Assembly: GCF_964340395.1 (NCBI RefSeq)
Contig: NW_027554307.1
Location: 1 to 23,573 of the forward strand
Origin: Glandiceps talaboti
Taxonomy: Eukaryota; Hemichordata; Enteropneusta; Spengelidae
Direction: 5' to 3'
Length of the DNA stretch: 23,573 nucleotides
A program made the position numbers and the translations under genes. Below, piece after piece: positions 1-10,659 of the stretch. Every line of letters begins with the position of its first letter. The first letter of the stretch is position 1. The notes under the pieces were generated by a model that made no database searches, had not been told where the DNA came from, and saw only the letters and a list, made by a program, of their open reading frames with translations.

Positions 1-890
1 GGTTTTGAAAGGTTTTAACAGGTTTTGACAAGTTTTGATGGGATTTGAGTTGTTTGCACCTATTTTTGACCGGTTTGGACCGGTTTGACAGGTTTGCACA
101 GGTGTTGACCAGTTTTGATCAGTTTTGACCGGTTTTAAACCTGTGTTGACTGGTTTTGATCGGTTTTGACTTGTTTGCACCAGTTTTGGACTGGTTTCGA
201 TAGGTTTCGACAGGTTTGAACCGATTTTGACAGGTTTTGACTAGTTTTGATCAGTTTTGACCGGTTTTAAACCGGTATTGACTGGTTTTGATCAGTTTTG
301 ACTTGTTTGCACTGGTTTTGGACAGGTTTGGATAGGTTTTGGACCGGTTTGGACCGGTTTTGACAGGTTTTGACTGGTTTTGAGTTGTTTGCACCTATTT
401 TGGACAGGTTTGGATAGTTTTAAACCGGTTTGCGACAGGTTTTGACAAGTTTTGATCGGTTTTGACGGGTTTTGAGTTGTTTGCACCTATTTTTGACCAG
501 TTTGGACCGGTTTGACAGGTTTGCACAGATTTTGACCAGTTTTGATCAGGTTTGACCGGTTTTAAACCGGTGTTTTGATCGGTTTTGACTTGTTTGCACC
601 TATTTTGGACAGGTTTGACTAGTTTTGATCAGTTTTGACCGGTTTTAAACCGGTATTGACTGGTTTTTATCAGTTTTGACTTGTTTTCACCAGTTTGGGA
701 ATGGTTTCGATAGGTTTCGACAGGTTTGAACCAATTTTGACAGGTTTTGACCAGTTTTGATCTGTTTTCACCTTTTTATAACCAATTTGGAAGGTTTTGA
801 CCGATATTGACTCATTTTCACCAGTTTTGGTCCGCCTTGGATAGGTTTTCGACCGGTTTGGACCGTTTGGACAGGTTTGCACATGTTTTG
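1..890. repeat. Segmental duplication, left copy (offset 1905 bp)
   Basis: Bases 1 to about 890 reappear at about 1906-2795 with the same order of variant 10-mers. For example, the AAGTTTTGATGGG word at 30 matches that at 1935. The copies differ by scattered substitutions and small indels. The left copy keeps two 80-bp subunits in its cassette and the right copy keeps one. The boundaries are approximate because every unit resembles every other. Confidence 0.75.
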
Positions 891-1077
891 ACTCATTTAA
901 ACCTGTACAGAACAGGTTTGGACAGGTGTCCACCGGTTTGGACCGTTTGGACAGGTTTGCACAGGTTTTGACTCATTTAAACCTGTACAGAACAGGTTTG
1001 GACAGGTGTCGATCGGTTTGCGGTTTGGTCGGGTTTTGACAGTATTGTTTATGTTTTAACTAATTATGATCGGATTT
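761..1077. repeat. Higher-order repeat cassette, copy 1 (317 bp, doublet)
   Basis: The cassette runs from TCTGTTTTCACC through an AACCAATTTGG box, a GATATTGACTC word and the GGTCCGCCTTGG word, then an 80-bp subunit present twice. Each subunit carries the inverted repeat CCTGT-ACAGA-ACAGG, at 902-916 and 982-996. It ends in an AT-rich island at 1039-1077 that contains CTAATTA and breaks the 10-bp pattern. The next island starts 1825 bp downstream. Confidence 0.85.
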
Positions 1078-1905
1078 GACTGGTTTAAAACCGGTATGGA
1101 CAGGTTTTGACCTTTTTTGTCTTGTTTGCAATGGTTGTGGACCGGTTTGGACAGGTTGTGACCGGTTTGGAATGGTTTTGGACAGGTTTGGACAGGTTTT
1201 GGACCTGTTTTGATATGTTTGCACAGGTTTTGACCAGTTTTGATCAGTTTTGACCGATTTAAAACCAGTGTTGACTGATTTTGATCAGTTTTGACTTGTT
1301 TGCACTGGTTTTGGACTGGTTTCGATAGGTTTCGACAGGTTTGAACCGGTTTTGACAGGTTTTGACCAGTTTAGATCAGTTTTGACCGGTTTAAAACCAG
1401 TGTTGACTGGTTTTGATCAGTTTTGACTTGTTTGCACTGGTTTTGGACCGGTTTGGACCGGTTTTGACAGGTTTGGACAGGTTTTGACGGGTTTTGAGTT
1501 GTTTGCACAGGTTTTGACCAGTTTTGATCAGTTTTGACCGGTTTAAAACCAGTGTTGATTGGTTTTGATCAGTTTTGATTTGTTTGCACTGGTTTTTGAA
1601 TGGTTTGGACCGGTGTTGAAAGGTTTGGACAGGTTTTGACCAGATTTAACTGGTTTTAAACCGGTTTGCGAAAGGTTTTGACAGTTTTCACTGGTTTTAA
1701 AACGGTGTTGACTGGTTTTGATCAGTTTGACTTGTTTTCACCAGTTTGGGAATGGTTTCGATAGGTTTCGACAGGTTTGAACCAGTTTTGACAGGTTTTG
1801 ACCAGTTTGACAGTTTTCCGACCCATTTAGACCAGTTTTGACAGGTTTGGACAGGTTTGGACCAGTTTTGACCAGTTTTCACTTGGTTTTCGACCGATTT
1901 GGACC

Positions 1906-2795
1906 GGTTTCGAAAGGTTTTGACAGGTTTTGACAAGTTTTGATGGGATTTGAGTTGTTTGCACCTATTTTTGACCGGTTTGGACCGGTTTGACAGGTTT
2001 GCACAGGTGTTGACCAGTTTTGATCAGTTTTGACCGGTTTTAAACCTGTGTTGACTGGATTTGATCGGTTTTGACTTGTTTGCACCAGTTTTGGACTGGT
2101 TTCGATAGGTTTCGACAGGTTTGAACCGATTTTGACAGGTTTTGACTAGTTATGATCAGTTTTGACCGGTTTTAAACCGGTATTGACTGGTTTTGATCAG
2201 TTTTGACTTGTTTGCACTGGTTTTGGACAGGTTTGGATACGTTTTGGACCGGTTTGGACAGGTTTTGACAGGTTTTGACTGGTTTTGAGTTGTTTGCACC
2301 TATTTTGGACAGGTTTGGATAGGTTTAAACCGGTTTGCGACAGGTTTTGACAAGTTTTGATCGGTTTTGACGGGTTTTGAGTTATTTGCACCTATTTTTG
2401 ACCAGTTTGGACCGGTTTGACAGGTTTGCACAGATTTTGACCAGTTTTGATCAGGTTTGACCGGTTTTAAACCGGTGTTTTGATCGGTTTTGACTTGTTT
2501 GCACCTATTTTGGACAGGTTTGACTAGTTTTGATCAGTTTTGACCGGTTTTAAACCGGTATTGACTGGTTTTTATCAGTTTTGACTTGTTTTCACCAGTT
2601 TGGGAATGGTTTCGATAGGTTTCGACAGGTTTGAACCAGTTTTGACAGGTTTTGACCAGTTTTGATCTGTTTTCACCTGTTTATAACCAATTTGGAAGGT
2701 TTTGACCGATATTGACTCATTTTCACCAGTTTTGGTCCGCCTTGGATAGGTTTTTGACCGGTTTCGACCGTTTGGACAGGTTTGCACAGGTTTTG
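1906..2795. repeat. Segmental duplication, right copy (offset 1905 bp)
   Basis: This is the partner of 1-890. The collinear order of variant units is kept through the GATGGGATTTGAG word, the GTTTGCACC words and the start of the cassette at 2666. Beyond that the copy has one 80-bp subunit where the left copy has two. Substitutions between the copies suggest an older event than the 2367-bp duplication further right. Confidence 0.7.
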
Positions 2796-2902
2796 ACTCA
2801 TTTAAACCTGTACAGAACAGGTTTGGACAGGTGTCGATCGGTTTGCGGTTTGGTCGGGTTTTGACAGTATTGTTTATGTTTTAACTAATTATGATCGGAT
2901 TT
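2666..2902. repeat. Higher-order repeat cassette, copy 2 (237 bp, singlet)
   Basis: It has the same order of landmarks as copy 1 but only one 80-bp subunit, with the inverted repeat at 2807-2821. Its length is exactly 80 bp less than copy 1. The island lies at 2864-2902, and the next island starts 1783 bp downstream. Confidence 0.85.
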
Positions 2903-3046
2903 GACTGGTTTAAAACCGGTATGGACAGGTTTTGACCTTTTTTGTCTTGTTTGCAATGGTTGCGGACCGGTTTGGACAGGTTGTGACCGGTTTGGAATGG
3001 TTTTGGACAGGTTTGGACCGGTTTGGACAGGTTTTGGACCGGTTTT

Positions 3047-3532
3047 GATATGTTTGTACAGATTTTGACCAGTTTTGATCAGTTTTGACCGATTTAAAAC
3101 CAGTGTTGACTGATTTTGATCAGTTTTGACTTGTTTGCACTGGTTTTCGACCGGTTTGGACTGGTTTTGAAAGGTTTGGACAGGTTTTGACAAGTTTTGA
3201 TCGGTTTTGACGGGTTTTGAGTTGTTTGCACCTATTTTTGACCGTTTTGGACCGGTTTGACCGGTTTGGACAGGTTTTGGACCGGTTTTGATATGTTTGC
3301 ACAGGTTTTGACCAGTTTTGATCAGTTTTGACCGGTGTAAAACCAGTGTTGACTGGTTTTGATCAGTTTTGAATTGTTTGCACTGGTTTTCGACCGGTTT
3401 GGACCGGTTTTGAAAGGTTTGGACAGGTTTGGACAAGTTTTGATCGGTTTTGACGGGTTTTGAGTTGTTTGCACCTATTTTTGACCGTTTTGGACCGGTT
3501 TGACAGGTTTGCACAGGTTTTGACCAGTTTGC
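3047..3532. repeat. 243-bp tandem duplication
   Basis: The word GATATGTTTG occurs at 3047 and again at 3290. The intervening order (GTGTTGACTG, TTTTCGACCGG, AAGTTTTGATCGG, GTTTGCACC, TTTTTGACCG) repeats with a few substitutions. The period of 243 bp is a multiple of three, so a shadow minus-strand reading frame crosses both copies. It appears to be a local unequal exchange. A related mosaic piece lies near 12191, offset about 8909 bp from the second copy. Confidence 0.75.
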
Positions 3533-4368
3533 ACTTGTTTTAAACCGGTTTGCGACAGGTTTTGACCAGATTTGATCAGTTTTGACCGGTTTTAAACCTG
3601 TTTTGACTGGTTTTGATCAGTTTTGACTTGTTTGCACTGGTTTTGGACAAGTTTGATTGGGTTTTTGACCGGTTTGGACCGGTTTGGACAGGTTTTGACC
3701 AGTTTTGATCAGTTTTGACCGGTTTTAAACCTGTGTTGACTGGTTTTGATCGGTTTTGACTTGTTTGCACCAGTTTTGGACTGGTTTCGATAGGTTTCGA
3801 CAGGTTTGAACCGGTTTTGACAGGTTTTGACCAGTTTAGATCAGTTTTGACAGGTTTAAAACCAGTGTTGACTGGTTTTGATCAGTTTTGACTTGTTTGC
3901 ACTGGTTTTGGACCGGTTTGGATAGCTTTTGGACCGGTTTGGACCGGTTTTGACAGGTTTTGACAGGTTTTGACTGGTTTTGAGTTGTTTGCACCTATTT
4001 TGGACAGGTTTGGATAGGTTTAAACAGGTTTGCGACAGGTTTTGACAAGTTTTGATCGGTTTTGACGGGTTTTGAGTTGTTTGCACCTATTTTTGACCAG
4101 TTTGGACCGGTTTGACAGGTTTGCACAGATTTTGACCAGTTTTGATCAGGTTTGACCGGTTTTAAACCGGTGTTGACTTGTTTTGATCGGTTTTGACTTG
4201 TTTGCACCTATTTTGGACAGGTTTGACTAGTTTTGATCAGTTTTGACCGGTTTTAAACCGGTATTGACTGGTTTTGATCAGTTTTGACTTGTTTTCACCA
4301 GTTTGGGAATGGTTTCGATAGGTTTCGACAGGTTTGAACCAGTTTTGACAGGTTTTGACCAGTTTCGA

Positions 4369-4684
4369 TCTGTTTTCACCTGTTTATAACCAATTTGGAA
4401 GGTTTTGACCGATATTGACTCATTTTCACCAGTTTTGGTCCGCCTTGGATAGGTTTTCGACCGGTTTGGACCGTTTGGACAGGTTCGCACATGTTTTGAC
4501 TCATTTAAACCTGTACAGAACAGGTTTGGACAGGTGTCCATCGGTTTGGACCGTTTGGACAGGTTTGCACAGGTTTTGACTCATTTAAACCTGTACAGAA
4601 CAGGTTTGGACAGGTGTAGATCGGTTTGCGGTTTGGTTGGATTTTGACAGTATTGTTATGTTTTAACTAATTATGATCGGATTT
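4369..4684. repeat. Higher-order repeat cassette, copy 3 (316 bp, doublet)
   Basis: Two 80-bp subunits are present, with inverted repeats at 4510-4524 and 4590-4604. One T is missing in the island (ATTGTTATG instead of ATTGTTTATG), which accounts for a length of 316 rather than 317. The island is at 4647-4684. Copies 3 and 4 share TTGGTTGGATTTTGACAG just before the island, where the others have TTGGTCGGGTTTTGACAG. Confidence 0.85.
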
Positions 4685-5500
4685 GACTGGTTTAAAACCG
4701 GTATGGACAGGTTTTGACCTTTTTTGTCTTGTTTGCAATGGTTGTGGACCGGTTTGGACAGGTTGTGGACCGGTTTTGATATGTTTGCACAGGTTTTGAC
4801 CAGTTTTGATCAGTTTTGACCGATTTAAAACCAGTGTTGACTGATTTTGATAAGTTTTGACTTGTTTGCACTGGTTTTCGACCGGTTTGTACCGGTTTTG
4901 AAAGGTTTGGACAGGTTTTGACAAGTTTTGATCGGTTTTGAGGGGTTTTGAGTTGTTTGCACCTATTTTTGACCGTTTTGGACCGGTTTGACAGGTTTGC
5001 ACAGGTTTTGACCAGTTTGCACTTGTTTTAAACCGGTTTGCGACAGGTTTTGACCAGTTTTGATCAGTTTTGACCGGTTTTAAACATGTGTTGACTGGTT
5101 TTGATCAGTTTTGACTTGTTTGCACTGGTTTTGGACAAGTTTGGATGGGTTTTTGACCGGTTTGGACCGGTTTGGACAGGTTTGGACAGGTTTTGACGGG
5201 TTTTGAGTTGTTTTGACGGGTTTTGAGTTGTTTGATTTTTGACAGGTTTGGACCGGTTTGACAGGTTTGCACAGGTTTTGACCAGTTTTCACTTATTTTA
5301 AACCGGTTTTGACAGGTTTTGACCAGTTTTGATCAGTTTTGACCGGTTTAAAACCAGTGTTTACTGGTTTTGATCAGTTTTGACTTGTTTGCACTGGTTT
5401 TGGACCGGTTTGGATAGGTTTTGGACCGGTTTGGACCGGTTTTGACAGGTTTGCACAGATTTTGACCAGTTTTGATCAGGTTTGACCGGTTTTAAACCGG

Positions 5501-5682
5501 TGTTGACTTGTTTTGATCGGTTTTGACTTGTTTGCACCTATTTTGGACAGGTTTGACTAGTTTTGATCAGTTTTGACCGGTTTTAAACCGGTGTTGACTT
5601 GTTTTGATCGGTTTTGACTTGTTTGCACCTATTTTGGACAGGTTTGACTAGTTTTGATCAGTTTTGACCGGTTTTAAACCGG
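5501..5682. repeat. 91-bp tandem duplication
   Basis: The word TGTTGACTTG starts at 5501 and at 5592. The 91-bp unit between them carries TTTTGATCGG, GTTTGCACCTATTTTGGACA and GACTAGTTTTGATCAG, and it repeats with no difference that I noticed by eye until GGTGTTG becomes GGTATTG at the end of the second copy. Confidence 0.75.
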
Positions 5683-6330
5683 TATTGACTGGTTTTGATC
5701 AGTTTTGACTTGTTTGCACCAGTTTTGGACTGGTTTCGATAGGTTTCGACAGGTTTGAACCGGTTTTGACAGGTTTTGACTAGTTTTGATCAGTTTTGAC
5801 CGGTTTAAAACCAGTATTGACTGGTTTTGATCAGTTTTGACTTGTTTGCACTGGTTTTGGACCGGTTTGGATAGGTTTTGGACCGGTTTGGACCGGTTTT
5901 GACAGGTTTTGACTGGTTTTGAGTTGTTTGCACCTATTTTGGACAGGTTTGGATAGGTTTAAACCGGTTTGCGACAGGTTTTGACCAGTTTTGATCAGGT
6001 TTGACCGGTTTTAAACCGGTGTTGACTTTTTTTGATCGGTTTTGACTTGTTTGCACCTATTTTGGACAGGTTTGACTAGTTTTGATCAGTTTTGACCGGT
6101 TTTAAACCGGTATTGACTGGTTTTGATCAGTTTTGATCTGTTTTCACCTGTTTATAACCAATTTGGAAGGTTTTGACCGATATTGACTCATTTTCACCAG
6201 TTTTGGTCCGCCTTGGATAGGTTTTCGACCGGTTTGGACCGTTTGGACAGGTTCGCACATGTTTTGACTCATTTAAACCTGTACAGAACAGGTTTGGACA
6301 GGTGTCGATCGGTTTGCGGTTTGGTTGGAT
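5650..6330. repeat. Dispersed segmental duplication, left copy (offset 6908 bp)
   Basis: This stretch shares unit order with about 12558-13320. GTATTGACTGG, TTTGCACCAG and the second AGTATTGACT all match at an offset of 6908 bp, and both copies have the cassette joined directly after GGTTTTGATCAG. The left copy has one 80-bp subunit and the right copy two, so the offset changes by 80 bp inside the cassette. Confidence 0.65.
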
Positions 6331-6373
6331 TTTGACAGTATTGTTTATGTTTTAACTAATTATGATCGGATTT
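6137..6373. repeat. Higher-order repeat cassette, copy 4 (237 bp, singlet)
   Basis: It has a single 80-bp subunit with the inverted repeat at 6278-6292, and the island is at 6335-6373. The cassette is joined directly to GGTTTTGATCAGTTTTGA. The GGGAATGG...GAACCAG lead-in seen before copies 1, 2, 3, 5 and 6 is absent. Copy 7 shares this altered lead-in. Confidence 0.85.
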
Positions 6374-6962
6374 GACTGGTTTAAAACCGGTATGGACAGG
6401 TTTTGACCTTTTTTGTCTTGTTTGCAATGGTTGTGGACCGGTTTGGACAGGTTGTGACCGGTTTGGAATGGTTTTGGACAGGTTTGGACAGGTTTTGGAC
6501 CGGTTTTGATATGTTTGCACAGGTTTTGACCAGTTTTGATCAGTTTTGACCGATTTAAAACCAGTGTTGACTGATTTTGATCAGTTTTGACTTGTTTGCA
6601 CTGGTTTTGGACTGGTTTCGATAGGTTTCGACAGGTTTGAACCGGTTTTGACAGGTTTTGACCAGTTTAGATCAGTTTTGACCGGTTTAAAACCAGTGTT
6701 GACTGGTTTTGATCAGTTTTGACTTGTTTGCACTGGTTTTGGACCGGTTTGGATAGGTTTTGGACCGGTTTGGACCGGTTTTGACAGGTTTGGACAGGTT
6801 TTGACGGGTTTTGAGTTGTTTGCACAGGTTTTGACCAGTTTTGATCAGTTTTGACCGGTTTAAAACCAGTGTTGATTGGTTTTGATCAGTTTTGACTTGT
6901 TTGCACTGGTTTTTGACCGGTTTGGACCGGTTTTGAAAGGTTTGGACAGGTTTTGACCAGAT

Positions 6963-8682
6963 TTAACTGGTTTTAAACCGGTTTGCGAAAGGTTTTGACC
7001 AGTTTTCACTGGTTTTAAAACGGTGTTGACTGGTTTTGATCAGTTTTGAATTGTTTTCACCAGTTTGGGAATGGTTTCGATAGGTTTCGACAGGTTTGAA
7101 CCAGTTTTGACAGGTTTTGACCAGTTTTGACAGTTTTCCGACCCATTTAGACCAGTTTTGACAGGTTTGGACAGGTTTGGACCAGTTTTGACCAGTTTTC
7201 ACTTGGTTTTCGACCGATTTGGAAAGGTTTTGACAGGTTTTGACAAGTTTTGATGGGATTTGAGTTGTTTGCACCTATTTTTGACCGGTTTGGACCGGTT
7301 TGACAGGTTTGCACAGGTGTTGACCAGTTTTGATCAGTTTTGACCGGTTTTAAACCTGTGTTGACTGGTTTTGATCGGTTTTGACTTGTTTGCACCAGTT
7401 TTGGACTGGTTTCGATAGGTTTCGACAGGTTTGAACCGATTTTGACAGGTTTTGACTAGTTTTGATCAGTTTTGACCGGTTTTAAACCGGTATTGACTGG
7501 TTTTGATCAGTTTTGACTTGTTTGCACTGGTTTTGGACAGGTTTGGATAGGTTTTGGACCGGTTTGGACCGGTTTTGACAGGTTTTGACTGGTTTTGAGT
7601 TGTTTGCACCTATTTTGGACAGGTTTGGATAGTTTTAAACCGGTTTGCGACAGGTTTTGACAAATTTTGATCGGTTTTGACGGGTTTTGAGTTGTTTGCA
7701 CCTATTTTTGACCAGTTTGGACCGGTTTGACAGGTTTGCACAGATTTTGACCAGTTTTGATCAGGTTTGACCGGTTTTAAACCGGTGTTTTGATCGGTTT
7801 TGACTTGTTTGCACCTATTTTGGACAGGTTTGACTAGTTTTGATCAGTTTTGACCGGTTTTAAACCGGTATTGACTGGTTTTTATCAGTTTTGACTTGTT
7901 TTCACCAGTTTGGGAATGGTTTCGATAGGTTTCGACAGGTTTGAACCAGTTTTGACAGGTTTTGACCAGTTTTGATCTGTTTTCACCTGTTTATAACCAA
8001 TTTGGAAGGTTTTGACCGATATTGACTCATTTTCACCAGTTTTGGTCCGCCTTGGATAGGTTTTCGACCGGTTTGGACCGTTTGGAAAGGTTCGCACATG
8101 TTTTGACTCATTTAAACCTGTACAGAACAGGTTTGGACAGGTGTCCACCGGTTTGGACCGTTTGGACAGGTTTGCACAGGTTTTGACTCATTTAAACCTG
8201 TACAGAACAGGTTTGGACAGGTGTCGATCGGTTTGCGGTTTGGTCGGGTTTTGACAGTATTGTTTATGTTTTAACTAATTATGATCGGATTTGACTGGTT
8301 TAAAACCGGTATGGACAGGTTTTGACCTTTTTTGTCTTCTTTGCAATGGTTGTGGACCGGTTTGGACAGGTTGTGACCGGTTTGGAATGGTTTTGGACAG
8401 GTTTGGACAGGTTTTGGACCGGTTTTGATATGTTTGCACAGGTTTTGACCAGTTTTGATCAGTTTTGACCGATTTAAAACCAGTGTTGACTGATTTTGAT
8501 CAGTTTTGACTTGTTTGCACTGGTTTTGGACTGGTTTCGATAGGTTTCGACAGGTTTGAACCGGTTTTGACAGGTTTTGACCAGTTTAGATCAGTTTTGA
8601 CCGGTTTAAAACCAGTGTTGACTGGTTTTGATCAGTTTTGACTTGTTTGCACTGGTTTTGGACCGGTTTGGACCGGTTTTGA
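6963..8682. repeat. Recent segmental duplication, left copy (offset 2367 bp)
   Basis: About 1.7 kb here recurs at about 9330-11049. Predicted translations of four separate stretches are identical between the copies (7147-7395 with 9514-9762, 7507-7701 with 9874-10068, 7885-8148 with 10252-10515, 6963-7274 with 9330-9641). Similarity ends at about 8682/11049, where GGTTTTGAAAGG is replaced by GGTTTTGACAGG. The offset equals 1746 + 621. Confidence 0.85.
7976..8292. repeat. Higher-order repeat cassette, copy 5 (317 bp, doublet)
   Basis: Inverted repeats lie at 8117-8131 and 8197-8211, and the island at 8254-8292. Every landmark recurs 2367 bp to the right in copy 6. Both copies share private variants such as GGAAAGGTTCGCACATG and GTCTTCTTTGC, so they are recent duplicates. 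Confidence 0.88.
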
Positions 8683-9859
8683 AAGGTTTGGACAGGTTTT
8701 GACCAGATTTAACTGGTTTTAAACCGGTTTGCGAAAGGTTTTGACCAGTTTTCACTGGTTTTAAAACGGTGTTGACTGGTTTTGATCAGTTTTGAATTGT
8801 TTTCACCAGTTTGGGAATGGTTTCGATAGGTTTCGACAGGTTTGAACCAGTTTTGACAGGTTTTGACCAGTTTTGACAGTTTTCCGACCCATTTAGACCA
8901 GTTTTGACAGGTTTGGACAGGTTTGGACCAGTTTTGACCAGTTTTCACTTGGTTTTCGACCGATTTGGAAAGGTTTTGACAGGTTTTGACAAGTTTTGAT
9001 GGGATTTGAGTTGTTTGCACCTATTTTTGACCGGTTTGGACCGGTTTGACAGGTTTGCACAGGTGTTGACCAGTTTTGATCAGTTTTGACCGGTTTTAAA
9101 CCTGTGTTGACTGGTTTTGATCGGTTTTGACTTGTTTGCACCAGTTTTGGACTGGTTTCGATAGGTTTCGACAGGTTTGAACCGATTTTGACAGGTTTTG
9201 ACTAGTTTTGATCAGTTTTGACCGGTTTTAAACCGGTATTGACTGGTTTTGATCAGTTTTGACTTGTTTGCACTGGTTTTGGACCGGTTTGGACCGGTTT
9301 TGAAAGGTTTGGACAGGTTTTGACCAGATTTAACTGGTTTTAAACCGGTTTGCGAAAGGTTTTGACCAGTTTTCACTGGTTTTAAAACGGTGTTGACTGG
9401 TTTTGATCAGTTTTGAATTGTTTTCACCAGTTTGGGAATGGTTTCGATAGGTTTCGACAGGTTTGAACCAGTTTTGACAGGTTTTGACCAGTTTTGACAG
9501 TTTTCCGACCCATTTAGACCAGTTTTGACAGGTTTGGACAGGTTTGGACCAGTTTTGACCAGTTTTCACTTGGTTTTCGACCGATTTGGAAAGGTTTTGA
9601 CAGGTTTTGACAAGTTTTGATGGGATTTGAGTTGTTTGCACCTATTTTTGACCGGTTTGGACCGGTTTGACAGGTTTGCACAGGTGTTGACCAGTTTTGA
9701 TCAGTTTTGACCGGTTTTAAACCTGTGTTGACTGGTTTTGATCGGTTTTGACTTGTTTGCACCAGTTTTGGACTGGTTTCGATAGGTTTCGACAGGTTTG
9801 AACCGATTTTGACAGGTTTTGACTAGTTTTGATCAGTTTTGACCGGTTTTAAACCGGTA
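8618..9859. repeat. 621-bp tandem duplication
   Basis: Bases from about 8618 (ACTGGTTTTGATCAG) repeat at about 9239, an offset of 621 bp. Landmarks include the TTTAACTGG word, TTTTCCGACCC and the GATGGGATTTGAG word, and translations of two long stretches (8709-9020 with 9330-9641, 8893-9141 with 9514-9762) are identical. The second copy continues into GGTTTTGGACAGG at about 9901, where the first has GGTTTTGGACCGG at about 9280. This suggests exchange within the shared word around ACTTGTTTGCACTGG. Confidence 0.85.
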
Positions 9860-10342
9860 TTGACTGGTTTTGATCAGTTTTGACTTGTTTGCACTGGTTT
9901 TGGACAGGTTTGGATAGGTTTTGGACCGGTTTGGACCGGTTTTGACAGGTTTTGACTGGTTTTGAGTTGTTTGCACCTATTTTGGACAGGTTTGGATAGT
10001 TTTAAACCGGTTTGCGACAGGTTTTGACAAATTTTGATCGGTTTTGACGGGTTTTGAGTTGTTTGCACCTATTTTTGACCAGTTTGGACCGGTTTGACAG
10101 GTTTGCACAGATTTTGACCAGTTTTGATCAGGTTTGACCGGTTTTAAACCGGTGTTTTGATCGGTTTTGACTTGTTTGCACCTATTTTGGACAGGTTTGA
10201 CTAGTTTTGATCAGTTTTGACCGGTTTTAAACCGGTATTGACTGGTTTTTATCAGTTTTGACTTGTTTTCACCAGTTTGGGAATGGTTTCGATAGGTTTC
10301 GACAGGTTTGAACCAGTTTTGACAGGTTTTGACCAGTTTTGA

Positions 10343-10659
10343 TCTGTTTTCACCTGTTTATAACCAATTTGGAAGGTTTTGACCGATATTGACTCATTTT
10401 CACCAGTTTTGGTCCGCCTTGGATAGGTTTTCGACCGGTTTGGACCGTTTGGAAAGGTTCGCACATGTTTTGACTCATTTAAACCTGTACAGAACAGGTT
10501 TGGACAGGTGTCCACCGGTTTGGACCGTTTGGACAGGTTTGCACAGGTTTTGACTCATTTAAACCTGTACAGAACAGGTTTGGACAGGTGTCGATCGGTT
10601 TGCGGTTTGGTCGGGTTTTGACAGTATTGTTTATGTTTTAACTAATTATGATCGGATTT
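10343..10659. repeat. Higher-order repeat cassette, copy 6 (317 bp, doublet)
   Basis: This is the partner of copy 5 at an offset of exactly 2367 bp. Inverted repeats are at 10484-10498 and 10564-10578, and the island at 10621-10659. It carries the same private variants as copy 5. Confidence 0.88.

Noticed and set aside
902-916. Glucocorticoid or steroid receptor response element
   Set aside because: Only one AGAACA half site is present, and its partner arm does not match the TGTTCT half at 3-bp spacing. Symmetry is better explained by the CCTGT/ACAGG arms.
2885-3514. Long minus-strand reading frame (209 codons, rich in SKPVQTG- and NRSK-like peptides) and about 30 similar frames across 1-14377
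   Set aside because: The minus strand of the 10-bp repeat rarely contains stop codons, so open frames arise automatically. The peptides are low complexity, shift frame between copies, begin at non-ATG codons in many cases, and break at unit-length indels. They are repeat by-products.
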